Assembly: GCA_037176885.1 (NCBI GenBank)
Contig: JAWWNJ010000045.1
Span: 62,001 to 126,000 of the forward strand
DNA length: 64,000 nt
Direction: 5' to 3'
Origin: Favolaschia claudopus
Lineage: Eukaryota > Basidiomycota > Agaricomycetes > Agaricales > Mycenaceae
This document shows positions 1 to 11,511 of this stretch, piece after piece (within the stretch, counting starts at the first letter, position 1; every line of letters starts with the position of its first letter). Both the position numbers and the translations under genes were made by a program. The notes under the pieces were generated by a model that searched no databases, was not told the origin of the DNA, and was given only the letters and a program-made list of their open reading frames with translations.

Positions 1-707
1 GCACTGAACACTTGCAATCGGGGGGAAAAGGCGAGATACCATCCATATCAAATAGAACATATTCCACAGATTTGGACATCGCGAATAGATGATCTTCAGC
101 CAGTCTTCGTCGCGCACGGTGAGCGTTGAAGACAAAGTTTGAATTCCGCCATCACGATTTGATGGCTTGTTGATGGCGCGAGTAATCTAATCTTAGGACA
201 AGCCAGTCACAGCGTTACGAATCCTGACGTAAGGAGGGATTCGTTCTTTTCTTCTACACCCCCGTTTCTTTGTTCGCATAGATGGGAAATCAGATTTTGA
301 TTTGTGTCATGCTTTTTCTTGCCTTTTATGGGTATTTTTGTGCTTACATGTCGACTTGTTGAGATGTCTTTGTCTTGGCTTTGTACATTTTATTTTCCCT
401 TATATGGTACTTGTTTTGCCTCATATGGGTTTTGAAAATATTTCGAAAACTGGGGTTTACTTATAAGGCTATTGAGGACATCAGTCACCACGTGTGATCT
501 GCGTCCCCTCGTCCCTATAAGGAGCGCTCAGTCCTGTTTTGGAATTAATTCTAAAATATCTCTTCTTTATACGTTAAGTTATTTCTATGGCTATTAGTTT
601 ATTAAATACTTACTCTTCTGTTGTGCTCTTATGATCTCGCTCGTTCCTTCACTCTTTTTGGTTTTTGAGTCTGGCTGCTGTATTGTTCTTTCCGGTCTAT
701 TATTGTG
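1..707. other. gene-free left edge
   Basis: No supportable gene is visible. The stretch is T-rich on the + strand and lies downstream of the minus-strand F-box-like gene that ends at 708. Short + frames near 665-917 overlap the 3' end of that gene on the other strand and have no recognisable content. Confidence 0.5.
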
Positions 708-2072
708 CTACTTCGTTTCGTTCCACAAATCTTGCGCTATTTTTGGCGTGGTTCCCACTTTATCTCCCTTCCTCTCGAACTTCGTCATTTCCATCGACTG
801 AGGCGGCCCTCCATCCTCCTGTGTCATCCATGCTACTACGCTCTTCACTTGCTCTCTCTCCAGTATGTCCGACGCTTGCTTTCTGGTGAGGTATTGCCTG
901 ATTCGAATTTCTGCTAGCTCTGTCCACATTTCTCTGTTACTGGCAACGTAGTCTTCCAGTGAGTCCCACGTTTCCAGCCTGGACTGCGTTATGTCTATCG
1001 TCTTGATGTCGCATAGACCCTTCCAGATCGCCGCCTCCCCGTCGGCTGGCGTCGCAACGAATTTGAGCTGAAGGTATTGCACCGTGTTTAGCAGATGTCC
1101 GCACGTCGTCGCCACTGCTTCGAAAGTCTTTGCGCCCATTAGAGTCAGGCTCAATACCTTCAGCCCCGGCATTTTCAGATGCTGAAGAATGCTCCACGTC
1201 TGGTTCCCCCAGTTCATGAACTTCAAGCGTTCTACGCTGTGAAGGGTAACCCCCGTGACGTCTGGCGTGGTCGAGGCGTCAAGATCTGTCGCAAACAACA
1301 CGTCCTCCAATACCAGCTCGCGGAGTCGCTTGGTTGCCCGTAGCATCGTGAGTATAGTCTGTTTCGGTACCTGGTGCGTGGCGCTGATGTCCAATGTTGT
1401 GAGGTTTGCGTGCCCGTTCCATTCCCCCGATATAGGTATCAGATCTTTGAGTTTCAGCGAGCGAACGTTGTGCCATTTGGATGCTGGAAGATATGGACCG
1501 GCTGGGGGTGGTCCTCCGCGCGATAGAGCGGCGAGGTGGGCGCGAATCATACCTGGGGGGTTTATTGCACCGATGGTGAATTCGACGTCGCGCAGGCAGT
1601 TCGTGGCGCATTGAGATATGGCGCCCACCAGGGCAATCCAGTCCTCGACGTGTATGGCCTCCGCTCGCAGTGTCTCTACTCTGTGAAATTCTGGAACCAA
1701 ACAGCTGTCTATCATGCTGGCCATGGAATTTACATCCGGTACGCTGCGTATGATTTCTGTGGTGTCGTTCGGTCGCGGAATGACGCGTCCCTCGATCTGG
1801 ATTACAAGGGGTATGCCCGAGCTTTGCGACAGCTGCCATGCGAGGAAATCAGGCTTTGTGCGCCTGCTGATGTAGATTCTTTTCCAGTATATCGCCTCGT
1901 TCGTTATAAGGCGCCACAGCTGGCATGTGTCTCTTGTTTGCTGTCGGACGGTCGCGAGGGTTTGTATAGATGTGTCTGATAGCAGGATGGCTACAATCTC
2001 TTCTAAGATGTCGATAGACAGTGTGTCGTTTATCGTGGCCATCTTGGTTTGTGGTGTGTATGGGGTAGCCAT
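708..2072 (-). CDS. F-box/LRR-like protein, single exon
   Basis: Likely an SCF ubiquitin-ligase substrate adaptor. I place the start at the ATG at 2072. The frame stays open upstream to 2294, but that extension is a monotonous Lys/Arg/Thr-rich stretch and looks like 5' UTR. The N-terminus after 2072 has a degenerate F-box (Leu-Ser-Ile-Asp-Ile-Leu-Glu-Glu-Ile...) followed by a Cys-x-x-Trp-Arg block typical of fungal F-box proteins. The rest carries irregular leucine-rich strands such as LKVLSLTLMG, as expected for an LRR-like substrate-binding half. It lies head-to-head with the next F-box-like gene (2525), about 450 bp apart. Seen: frame and motif. Inferred: function, since no catalytic residues exist to test. 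Confidence 0.7.
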   Translation of the reverse strand: MATPYTPQTKMATINDTLSIDILEEIVAILLSDTSIQTLATVRQQTRDTCQLWRLITNEAIYWKRIYISRRTKPDFLAWQLSQSSGIPLVIQIEGRVIPRPNDTTEIIRSVPDVNSMASMIDSCLVPEFHRVETLRAEAIHVEDWIALVGAISQCATNCLRDVEFTIGAINPPGMIRAHLAALSRGGPPPAGPYLPASKWHNVRSLKLKDLIPISGEWNGHANLTTLDISATHQVPKQTILTMLRATKRLRELVLEDVLFATDLDASTTPDVTGVTLHSVERLKFMNWGNQTWSILQHLKMPGLKVLSLTLMGAKTFEAVATTCGHLLNTVQYLQLKFVATPADGEAAIWKGLCDIKTIDITQSRLETWDSLEDYVASNREMWTELAEIRIRQYLTRKQASDILEREQVKSVVAWMTQEDGGPPQSMEMTKFERKGDKVGTTPKIAQDLWNETK

Positions 2073-2524
2073 TAGTTGTCTGTTGTTTGTTGGCCGTCTT
2101 TTGAACTGCCTCTCATATTTTATCTTGATTATTTGTTTTGTGTGTCGCTTTGATCGCTTCAGTTCGTTTTCGGATTTCATTGTCGTTTGCTCTGCTTTCT
2201 TTGTCTTGTGAGTTATTGCGTCTTTCGTTTCGCTTTTCTGCCTGGGTGTCTTCTTCAGCTTCCCCCCGGAGTCCTTTCCCGATGATCTGCGCAATCTCAG
2301 ATCCGGCTGTTCTGTGATTGATGCCTGCTTTAAATTGGTGATTGGGTCGTGTGTTCTTGGCTCCTCTTTTCGCTCTTCACCTTTGCCTTCCCTTCTCCGG
2401 GTTGGATCTTTAACGTTGGGCGGTTTTTTTCCTCTTCCTCTGGTAGGTACTTGTTTTCTTTTCTTTCCGTCTCTGTGACCCTCCTTCCTTTATCTTACTT
2501 ACTTTGAATGTTTTAGGTCGTCTG

Positions 2525-4233
2525 ATGGATGCTGACGCATTTGTCGACGTAAACGACGGGTCTGAAGACGCTCGGGTTGCCTTAGATTTGGGTAGAAAGC
2601 GACTGTGCTCGTCTGTTTCTGCTGGTACCTTTCTGTCTCTTTTCGTCCTTGCTCTCTTTTCATTCACTTTCTAGGACTCTTGCAAGCGGACGAGATACCG
2701 AACAGCCTTGCAGCGTCTCAGACCCAAGGTGGGTGTTCTTTTTGGTTTCCCTTCTTTAAACGTTTGTCGACCTGTCTATAAGTGTCTTGTGTCTCCTCAT
2801 CTGAGTCGTCTGGTCCTGCTGATTGTGTATCTTCTTCGGCGGAAGCTGCGAGTGCGTTTTGCCTTACTTTTGCAATTTTGTCTGACTGTGTATTAGCTTC
2901 CAAAGACGATCTACCTCCTCCTCCTATCGACGTTCTTCCACCCGAACTCCTAGCTCGCGCGCTCCGCTTTGCGTTCCTAGGGCCGCGTTTTTTTATTCGA
3001 GATCCCTCCGTGCGCCGTAGCGTGGTGTGTTCTGTTTATCGCTTCTGGGGCGAAGTTATCACCCAGGATCCGGAGTCCTGGTCTTATCTGGTTGTCGATC
3101 ACACCACGCGCGTTGAAGACGTCGAGCTTGCCGTGTCTAGGTCTGGGTGTGTCCCTCTCACCATCGAGTTGGACTGTCGTGTCCAGGGGTATCGCTCGGC
3201 GGAATTTTTGGGTTGGGCTTTTCCGCTCGTTTCCCCGCTTTTCGCCCGCTGTAAGGAGTTAACTGTCAAGGCTCTCCATTCCCAGACTTGTGTGGATGTT
3301 ATGGGTCTGCTCAACACCTACTCGTTTCCCGTCTTGCGCGATCTTCGCTTGGACCTCGCATTACCCATGCTCCCCTTCTCGCCCTCTGTCCCTGGCGTCG
3401 CCGTTCCGTTCATCGCCAACGGTCAGGTCCCTACGTTGACTCGAGTGTCCTTCATGCATGGCTTTCCCGCTTGGCCATGGGGTGAAGCTGGTTCTTCTCT
3501 CACCGTCGTCCGCTTGGCGCGCATGAACCACCTCGTTATTCCTCGACTGGTCCTCTTGCACGATTTCTTTCGTGCCTGCCCAAACCTCGTCTTTTTGGCC
3601 GTTCATTACGTGGATGCGGTGCCGCCTTTAACGTCTGGTCATATACCTTCCTACTCAGCCGCCGCCATCTCTTTACCCCACCTTAAACGCCTTGATGTGT
3701 CCTTGAACATCCGTCGTGCCGTGTACGTTCTTGCCCCCATCAGAGCGCCTAAGCTTGGGGTGCTTTCACTGGCGATTACGGACGACAAGGTCCTGGATGA
3801 CTTCGTTCGACACGTTGGCCATCTTCTGCTTTCCGTTTCTATCCTCCGGTTGGCCGTCAACTTCACCTCCTATGTTCCTGTCGAGGTCCTTCTTCACGCT
3901 ATGCCCAGCTTGTCTCATTTGGATGCACGTCCGTCCTCCTCCACCTTCGTCGATTGCTTTCATCGAGCTGCGCTGTTTGGGTCGATCATGTCCACCGCAT
4001 TGCGTTACGCCGTGTTGAATGTCTGCCCTTTCCCCTTGGTGGAGGACGTGTTGCGTTTCAGACACTGGTCCAATTTTCACCAAGACCTGTCGTTGGTGGT
4101 CCCTGCCTTTGATCATTTGTATCCTGTTGTCGGCCTTGTTGTGTGTCGTCTTTCAGGCGGTAAGGTTGATACAGATACTACGTTGGATTATGTAGACTGG
4201 ATGGATTCTAGTCCTTACCCTTACATAGTATGA
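2525..4233 (+). CDS. F-box/LRR-like protein, four exons
   Basis: Model: exons 2525-2624, 2675-2728, 2783-2851 and 2897-4233, giving 519 aa. All junctions are GT-AG and in phase. The start is the ATG at 2525. The long open frame of the last two exons has no ATG near its beginning, which is why upstream exons are needed. The F-box begins at VLPPELLARALRF in exon 4, followed by a variable acidic/Ser region and an LRR-like C-terminal half (repeats of the kind LRDLRLDLALP and LKRLDVSLNIR). Intron 3 (45 bp) is in-frame and phase 1, a short distance before the F-box. Probable role: SCF adaptor. Its substrate cannot be inferred. The N-terminal Asp/Ser-rich 60 residues have no recognised domain. Confidence 0.72.
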
Positions 4234-4479
4234 TACTTGTAAGTGTTGGACTCAATTTACCGTGTGTCTGTTCTTCTTTACATCATCGTCTTCCAGCCTT
4301 AGAATCACATGCCGTAATCCAATATAAAGCGTCTTCGAGGCTTCTTTATTTGTCTTTTGTTTGTTTTTTCTTCTTCCTCTTCACCTCTTGCTGCTCGTCT
4401 CTACTCCCTGCTGTCCTTTATGATTGCTATTGCTCGCATTCGCTGACCTTGTTGTTGATTTTCTGCTGCATTGTGTGTC

Positions 4480-5688
4480 ATGACTGACTTGTTTTCGCGT
4501 AAGTGCCGCTTACAGTGTCGCTTACTCGCTACTGACTTAATTGTTCTTCAAGTGCTACCTGTTGAGCTCGTGTCGGCTATTTTCCATCTGGCTTTGACCG
4601 ATGTCAAAAGCGCGGTGGACGTTTACAATAATGATCTGTTGCGTCTCCGACTATGCTGGACGAACAGGTTTTTCAAACGTATTCTTTACGATTCGCCTGT
4701 CTTCTGGACTTTCATCTCCATGGAATATCCCCAACCGCGTCGTCCGTATCGCATTCCTTTGTCCAACAAACTCCTCACCCGGCACATCCGGAAGTCTAGA
4801 TCAAGACCTTTGCACGTTGCTTTCGATTTACCTATTCTCGCCCACGGCCAAGACAATTACACCCGGGCGTGGAGAAAGCTCGTCGCTGTCAGCGGTCGCT
4901 GGGTCAGCTTGTTTTTAAAAGGCGGAAACGTGTGCGCAATCGACAAATGCGTCGCCGCTCTCCTCTGCCAAGATGCTCTCCGTGGTGCCATTCATTTGCA
5001 GCGTGTACGTATTGACAAGCACCGCGGAGAGTATCCTACTTGTTGGATTATGCATCCTCCTACTCGCTTATGTTCCCCGCACTTCCAGACTGTGGATTGT
5101 CTGATCCCCTCCGTACTGTCCTTTACACCTTCCCTCGACCTGCAGCATCTCGACGTCACCACTGGCGCTACCGCTGAGCCGCCGTCTTTCAACTGGTCGA
5201 CCTTTTTCTCGTCATGTCCCAATTTAAAGAGTATGTGTTGGGAGAGGACAAGCGACGTTGTCATGTCCGCACCCGTTACGCTGCTTTGGTTGGACAAGTT
5301 GACGTTGAAAACAGCTAGTCCGTTTCCGCCAATACATGGTCCCAATTTGACTTTTGTGGAAGTCTCCGATGGCTTGGTGCCATTGCCTATGCAAGCTGTG
5401 AACATGATCATTGGACCCGCCGCCCCTCGCCTTACTACCCTTTGGCTCGCGCCGAATCCTACAACAAACTTAACCCTTGTTCAATTTGTCGAACGTTGTC
5501 CTCAGTTGCGCAGTTTCACTGCATCTGTCTCCGAGATACGAACCGCCGTATATCGGTCGTTGGCCACCAGAGTTTTGTTCCAGATTCGTACGAACGACAA
5601 GCGCATCGAGGACATAGCTTTTGGAGGCCCTCCCCCTTGGACCATATCGGGTGCGATCGCACGAGATGCATATTCTACGCACAGCTAG
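4480..5688 (+). CDS. F-box/LRR-like protein, two exons
   Basis: Exons 4480-4498 and 4553-5688 give 384 aa. The first exon codes for only six residues. A phase-1 intron (54 bp, GTAAGT...CAAG) then joins directly onto the F-box (LLPVELVSAIFHLAL). Reading straight through the intron is possible in this frame but inserts an implausible Cys/Arg-rich segment, so I prefer the spliced form. After the F-box comes a Cys-x-x-Trp-x-Arg-Phe-Phe block, then LRR-like strands (LTFVEVSDGL, LTTLWLAPN). It follows the previous F-box gene in tandem on the same strand. The two proteins are too different to be a recent duplicate. Confidence 0.72.
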   Translation: MTDLFSRKCRLQCRLLATDLIVLQVLPVELVSAIFHLALTDVKSAVDVYNNDLLRLRLCWTNRFFKRILYDSPVFWTFISMEYPQPRRPYRIPLSNKLLTRHIRKSRSRPLHVAFDLPILAHGQDNYTRAWRKLVAVSGRWVSLFLKGGNVCAIDKCVAALLCQDALRGAIHLQRVRIDKHRGEYPTCWIMHPPTRLCSPHFQTVDCLIPSVLSFTPSLDLQHLDVTTGATAEPPSFNWSTFFSSCPNLKSMCWERTSDVVMSAPVTLLWLDKLTLKTASPFPPIHGPNLTFVEVSDGLVPLPMQAVNMIIGPAAPRLTTLWLAPNPTTNLTLVQFVERCPQLRSFTASVSEIRTAVYRSLATRVLFQIRTNDKRIEDIAFGGPPPWTISGAIARDAYSTHS

Positions 5689-5932
5689 AAGTAATGTAAA
5701 GCCTTCCTACATGAACATAGCCAGGGGACTTAGTTGTCTTTTGGATTGGCTGCACCCAGGGCCCTACCAGGACAAACTGCCCTATAGTCTGTGTCAGTGA
5801 GCGGCTCTTGGAGCACCCGAGTAACACCCTAGCCAGGCCATGGGCTTGCGTTCTTTGTATTTTCTGTCAGGCTTTCCAGTCCATATATGGTAATATAAAA
5901 AAAAAGCGCGTTTCGCTGTATATTCGACAATT

Positions 5933-8900
5933 CTAGGAAAAAACATCTGCCTCTTCTATTTCTACATCCCTAGCTCCCTCTGCTCCCTCTGCACTCAAAT
6001 CTGGCTCCCAATTCCGACCAAATACCTCATCCTCTTGCATCGCTGCTCTCACCGCACTGGAAGCAGAACCATCCCATATTGCCTTGAAACGTCTTGAGAT
6101 ATCTCTTGCTGATGCCGCTTGTCGGGATGCGTACGACCGCAGACCGGCTTTAATATCCTCGCCAACAGGTCTGTCCACCACCACTCGTTTCTCCCACCAC
6201 AACGCCTTCCAGGAAAGGAAACGCAGAACGCGCCGCATTTCCTCCCGGAGGTGCTGAACCTCCTCAATCCATCGGTCCCCGCCTTGCCTTCGCCCTTGAC
6301 CATTCAACGCGGACAGCTATGGCAATTATCAGTCAATGGTTTCACAATCAGCATATATAACGTACCGTCCCGCAATTCCTCTCCCTCGTCGTCCGCTGGT
6401 CCTCCGCCACTGGTCCAGATCCACGACATTTCGTCCCGTGAATTCCCCGCCCGCGCCAGCCTCCTGGTACGTTTTGCCTCCCTCGAAGTGCGTCCCACAT
6501 TGCTTAACTTTCGTCGGGCTGCCACGTCATCTTCCTGCTCATCATCCACCCGGATATCCTGCGCTCTTAGCTCTTTCCAGTCGCTGCAACCATCGACGCC
6601 GACCAACGCAATCAAGGCTTCGCGGGAAGAGCGATACTTTCGCGCCGCATCGTCCAAATTCGCCTGCACCCGTGCCCCCAGAGTCGCTGCGCGGGTCCCA
6701 GCTCTCTGACCCACATTCTCTTCCCTCCACTCCCAAAGATGCCGTCGTGACAGCAAGCAGCGTCGTAGTTTTACGACCAAATCCGCCAACTGCCCCTCGC
6801 GCAATCGAGCCTCCTTGCGAACGAGTTCCCTTGAACATGCTGCCCTCCGCGCCGACGACACTTCGGAGGGCATGTAAATCTTGATATCTTCTGCCTCCGG
6901 CGGAGGCAACTCAGAATCGCGAGCTTCTTCATCCTCCTCAAGTTGTTCCGCTGCTGAGGGCATGTAAACCAGTTGCAAGCGACGAAATTTCGATAGTTTG
7001 ATGAAAAAACTGCGTCGGAGCTGAGCGACGCGCTCCGTTTGGTCTCCAACAAGCAGGGCATGTCCCTTCAACTCTTTGCGAATACGAATTCTGATAATTG
7101 ATTAGTACTGATGTAGCGAGGGGAATGTTATCCAGGAGCACGCACTGGTTGTTCTCTAGCTGCAGCCCCATGACGAGGAACGAGCTCATGCTCGTCCCAT
7201 GGAGCCTTCCTCCTCCGCCCTTCACTTCGTCCAATTCTTCCTGGGCAAGCTGCCGGCGTATCGAGGCTTCCGATATAGCTGTATTCCAATTCGTTATTTC
7301 TTGTATACGGCTCAGCAATGTAGGATATCCATACCTCGGCTTCCTGCCTTCGTTTCGTAGGGATTTGTTTCTTCATCTGGATTTGCCTTCCATGCGTCAA
7401 CCATCGCCTGCCAATCCGCTCGCAAATCCGGCTCCAGAGTGCTGTCGACCTGTTTGAATGCCTCAATCTGTCTGTCTCGCTCGTCGATAGCAACTACAAG
7501 CTTTCGCGGCAGTGCTGTGCCTGTCCGTGTATCAGCGTCAAAGTCGTTTAAGAAAAACTCCATACTTACCGTGCGCCATGTTCTTCTCAAAGTTCTCATG
7601 ATCAACTTTGTCCTCAATTCCGTCTTCTCGCGCGCCTCGTCCCATCACTCTCGATGCCCAGGCAATGGCAATCAAGCGAGACCAAAATCGCTCAATTCCC
7701 TCTCCGTCCGTCCGTCCCATCCCGTCCAAATACGTCAAGGAATTCTGCACTCGACACTTCTCTTCATGGGCAGCCGCATGCCATACCGGCAGGCCAAACA
7801 CCACCGTAGTCGTCGACAGATCAAGTCGCAGGCGTTCAGGCATAGCCTCCATGCGTTTAACGAAATTGACCTTCCATTGACATACAACGTCGTAGGATAT
7901 TGCCAGTATTAGCGCGGCAATCCCCAAGACTGCAGCGAGGACTATGTAGTCCATATTAGAGTACCTGTGGAATTTATAAGTCATGAAAACAAATCCCATT
8001 TCTTTTCACACTCGCCTCTCCCCTTTCTGCAAATCGCCCATGCCCTGAGGTCGCACAAGCTCATGGCGGGCGCAGACAACACCACCGACGCCGGAGGATC
8101 GAAGGCCTGTCGTCATCTTGGTATTCTTCTGGAGTAAGGCCTGGAAAGCAATGCAAGTCGACACCTGATTCCTTTCAGTCTCATAAAGACTAGATAATAA
8201 TGAACACTTACATCTTCTTCATCCACGCACGTCCTCAGAAACTCTTTATACGGACCTTCTTCTTGCATGTACCCCCAACCCGAAGTTAATGGGGGATCGT
8301 CACGTTCATTGGCGCGCAATCGGTGCCTCATGCGGAAATTTGCATCGACGGCGAGGATTAATATGAACAGGAACCTGAAGAATAGAATTCTAAGTTCAGC
8401 ATCCCAGGTTCCAGAATGTCTAACTTACTGAAATTCCGGCGATACGTCTCGCCAGTTGGTTGGCAAGTTAATTGTGTCGTGCGGGCACGCCCAGCACAGG
8501 ACGGCGCATTCCCCATTCTTTGTTCCCGTTACGCCGCGCTCATCGTGAGCTCGGCCGGCACGCTTCAGACGTTTCAAACATGCCCATTGTCGAGACATTA
8601 GTCCGAAAGACTTGTAGCGATCCTGTCAAAGCATTAACAACTTCACATAAGAGCCACGACCAACACGAAGACTTACAGGTATGGAATTGGTCCGTGTTGC
8701 ATCGGATCTTCGCTCCATTGTGCTGACGAAGTCCTGAACATTCACGTTGGCCACAACGTTGAGCAGTCGGTATGTTTCCAAGGTGGCGAACGTAGCGCAC
8801 GTCGCGGGGTCGGTTGTAGTTGCCGGGTACCATCGGTTGCGCAGCAGCTGCTGCAAGTTATTCGCGTCGTCGGAGGCGTCGCACGCGCAAAATCGGTAAT

Positions 8901-9690
8901 TGATAGTGTGAATGAACGGAAAGTCCATTACCACCATTGACCGAATTTTGCCGGCGGGATGCGGGCAAGGGAATCCGCCGTGACCGAGCTGGTATACGCT
9001 CCCCAGAGTGCGTAGCGTCACGCGTCCCCAATGCCGCCCACTCCACTCCTAAGATGGTAGGGCTCATCAACACGTCAAGAAACGGCGAGCAAGCAAGCGC
9101 GGCGCACCTTTAGAACATGAAATGGCGTAAGTTGATGGTCTTTTACAGCGCAGTCCAAGCAAGTAACGAACGTCCCGCAATGGGTACAAGTGAAACGTCG
9201 CGCTTTAGGGTCGAAGGCTGTCTTGCAAGCCGCACAGCGCTCGCAAGCAGATCCTGAAGCTTCGTGACGAAGCAACTCGTCCAGAAAGAGGGACATGTGC
9301 GGTCTCCAAAGCTTCATGGGTTCATCCTATTCACCCTTTAGCACAAGCACGACCTCCACTTGACATCAATTTGGTACGCACCGAACTTTCGTATCGCTTT
9401 CGCTTCTCACCTGTGGCCTCCTCCCCCTCACCTGTATCCAAATCCAAGAGTGGATTGTCCTCTTCCCGCAGCGGTATCCAGTCGCGCAGTGGATCCTCTA
9501 ATTCGTCAGGTAGTAGTCTTCGTTTCTTGTTTTGCAAGTTCACAGCAGTTCTAATAACCCGTCGCCCGTCTTGGGAGTAGGAAACATTGGTATCGGATGT
9601 AATGTCGGAGTTGTGTTGCTCGTATTGCACGAAATGGTCGCCACGGCGCCAGCGCTGGCGGCGCTCAGGACTAGTAAAGGGAGAGCTCAT
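5933..9690 (-). CDS. KDZ-type transposase with CxC2 cysteine cluster; one frameshift
   Basis: Eleven exons on the minus strand: 9690-9382, 9326-9108, 9048-8677, 8622-8429, 8374-8212, 8164-8016, 7964-7570, 7520-7335, 7278-7146, 7090-6366, 6316-5933. Correcting one base gives about 1075 aa, the usual size of the Kyakuja-Dileera-Zisupton family. Residues 131-162 hold the CxC2 zinc-binding cluster (C131, C134, C137, C150, C153, C159, C162). The RNase H-fold core is present: D375 in DANFR, D494 in SYDVVCQW, and E557/E560 in DGEGIERFW, matching the acidic positions known for this family. Exon 6 ends at a GC donor (8015). The final exon shifts frame in a run of four C's at 6277-6280 (G's on the coding strand): upstream of it the frame reads the family motif RVEW..., downstream the other frame reads WIEEV...EEMRRVL. 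As given, translation stops at 6264. This could be a sequencing error or early decay. Confidence 0.88.
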
Positions 9691-9977
9691 GTCAGTGAAT
9701 CATTGAGAGCAATAGATCAGATTTACCCCTGCCCTGAGAGCCGAATATCCCGAGCACACCGAGGACAGTCGAGGCCGCAACACAGACTCCAGAGAATTGG
9801 ATGGGAGCGAAAGATTTAGACAAAGTCCCAATTCTCACGCTTGCAGTCCCAAATAGGAGGAGACAGACACGAGTGTATTCGGAAATGAGACCAACAAGTA
9901 CCGCACGGAATTGACTGTTGTGCATATAGAATCCAAAGCTATGTATGTCTACCCCCCGCGACCCAGATCGAAGCCAC

Positions 9978-11202
9978 TCAATTCAGCGGGAGGACTATGC
10001 TCTTCTCCCGCATCACCATGACCGTCCCTTCCGCCGATTGAAAAGCATGTGTCTGGCGTGTGTCGAATTCGTGGTGAAAGCCATCCGTACACCCGCAACG
10101 CTCGTCTCTCCAACCCATGACACTCATGAGCTAAGTGGATAATCAGCGAAACAAGAACCAGTAACCTTCTGTGCACGACGTACCCGCAAGGCATGTTTTC
10201 CATCCTCCACCACCTCCCCTACCCCGTTCAACCCGTCAACCTCGCTGGCGTGCTTGACAGAGGGTGGAACGAAGTCAAAGAGGTCCAGCGCAGTGGCACT
10301 GAAACATATGGATGAGCCGTTATATGCTCTGAGTTTACCGAGCGACCTACTGGGACCATGCGTTCCACGTCTGCGCAGTCGAGACTTGTTCGTCTTGCGC
10401 ATCCTCAGCGTCGAGGACGCTGAGTACAGCCTCGTTGAGGTTGGCGGCGTCAGCGTGGGGAGTACCGACCTTCGCCTCTCCATCGTCAGCAACCGCACAC
10501 TCTGCACCCGACCACCATAGCATCTTCGGAGTGTCGAGTACTACGTCTTCGCTACTTGCTTCTGATTCTGATTCGTTGTCGTCAACCCAGACGTCGTCAA
10601 ATCTTCAACGAAGTTTAGTGAATTCCAGTCAGAACAGACGTACAAGAAAACTCACCGTTGGGAACGGGCCAACTCCTCGAGCGCCTCCTTTGAGTCGGCA
10701 TGCTTGTCAGAAAAGATTCGACAGCCTAGCGCGTACATGTTGAGAACATGGGCCTTCACTTCGGCGTTGGTGGCGGCCTGTGCTGATTCTGGATGTCCAG
10801 ATTCCAAGAACCGTTCGCGCAAGGTGCGCAGGACATGATTTTTTTGATTTCTATGGGGATGTGTCAGTATCGCAACTAGGCAAGGTTGAGGAAACCCACT
10901 TCGGCAGACCTGCGATCGCTGTGCTCATCGTCATGTCGAAGTAGAGAGCTTTCTTCAAGTCATCATCTGCAGCTTGTTAGTGAGGAGCCGGCACAAGTTC
11001 ACAATGAGGAAGGGAGCGTACACGGGTAGGCGTTGAAAGGCGAGGAGTCGCGAGGAGCAAAGGGGAGAGCTTCTTCGCTGTCGGACGATTCCGGGGAGGT
11101 AGACAACGGAGGTGCTTCCGAGTCCGATTCCGTGGTGGTGGTGGACAAGGAGCGAGCTACTTCAGAAACTTCAGAATCGGACAATGCTGAGGAGGTCGAC
11201 AT
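9978..11202 (-). CDS. hypothetical acidic protein, six exons
   Basis: Exons 11202-11022, 10966-10900, 10850-10656, 10602-10351, 10298-10184, 10130-9978; all GT-AG, phases consistent, 320 aa. The acceptor of exon 2 could instead be 10972. The N-terminus is Ser/Asp/Glu-rich (about 45 residues). A helical segment follows (ALYFDMTMSTAIAGLPK onward), then an acidic middle, and a C-terminal part with a Cys-x-Cys pair. I recognise no domain. It sits between the KDZ transposase (same strand, downstream) and the dioxygenase-like gene (divergent, 309 bp away), so it may belong to the transposon neighbourhood, but that is inference only. Confidence 0.55.
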
Positions 11203-11511
11203 TGGGGAGAAGTGGTGGGCCTTTTCGCGAAATGGCGCATTTAAATGTAGACCTGAAGGTGAGCTGAAGCTGAAACGAACCAGCTCAGCTCTGGCGGCCT
11301 GCACGTAATTCCGGAAAGTGGGAAGATCCGGATGCTGAGAGCAAGGAAACCAAGCGCTTAGCGCGGGCGGTCAAAATGATCGCTATGGCTATGTCCAGAA
11401 CTCTGGGTTTCAAACGCGTTGGCCCCAATGATTGACTTGTAGTAAAAAACGAAGCTTACCTTACCCGTCCCACCCCATTCCCCATCTCTGCTACTCTCTC
11501 TTCGCATTGCA
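11203..11511. promoter_or_regulatory. divergent intergenic region
   Basis: 309 bp between two ATGs facing away from each other (11202 minus, 11512 plus). It must hold both promoters, unless one transcript starts further out. I see no clear TATA box. CT-rich tracts occur just upstream of 11512, as is common before fungal start codons. Confidence 0.4.

Noticed and set aside
2073..2294. 74-codon N-terminal extension of the first F-box-like frame
   Set aside because: Monotonous Lys/Arg/Thr composition, followed by a good ATG at 2072; more likely leader sequence.
9692..9925. 77-aa hydrophobic minus ORF between KDZ and the acidic protein
   Set aside because: No family pattern and no phase-consistent splice into the KDZ gene; probably 5' UTR or chance.
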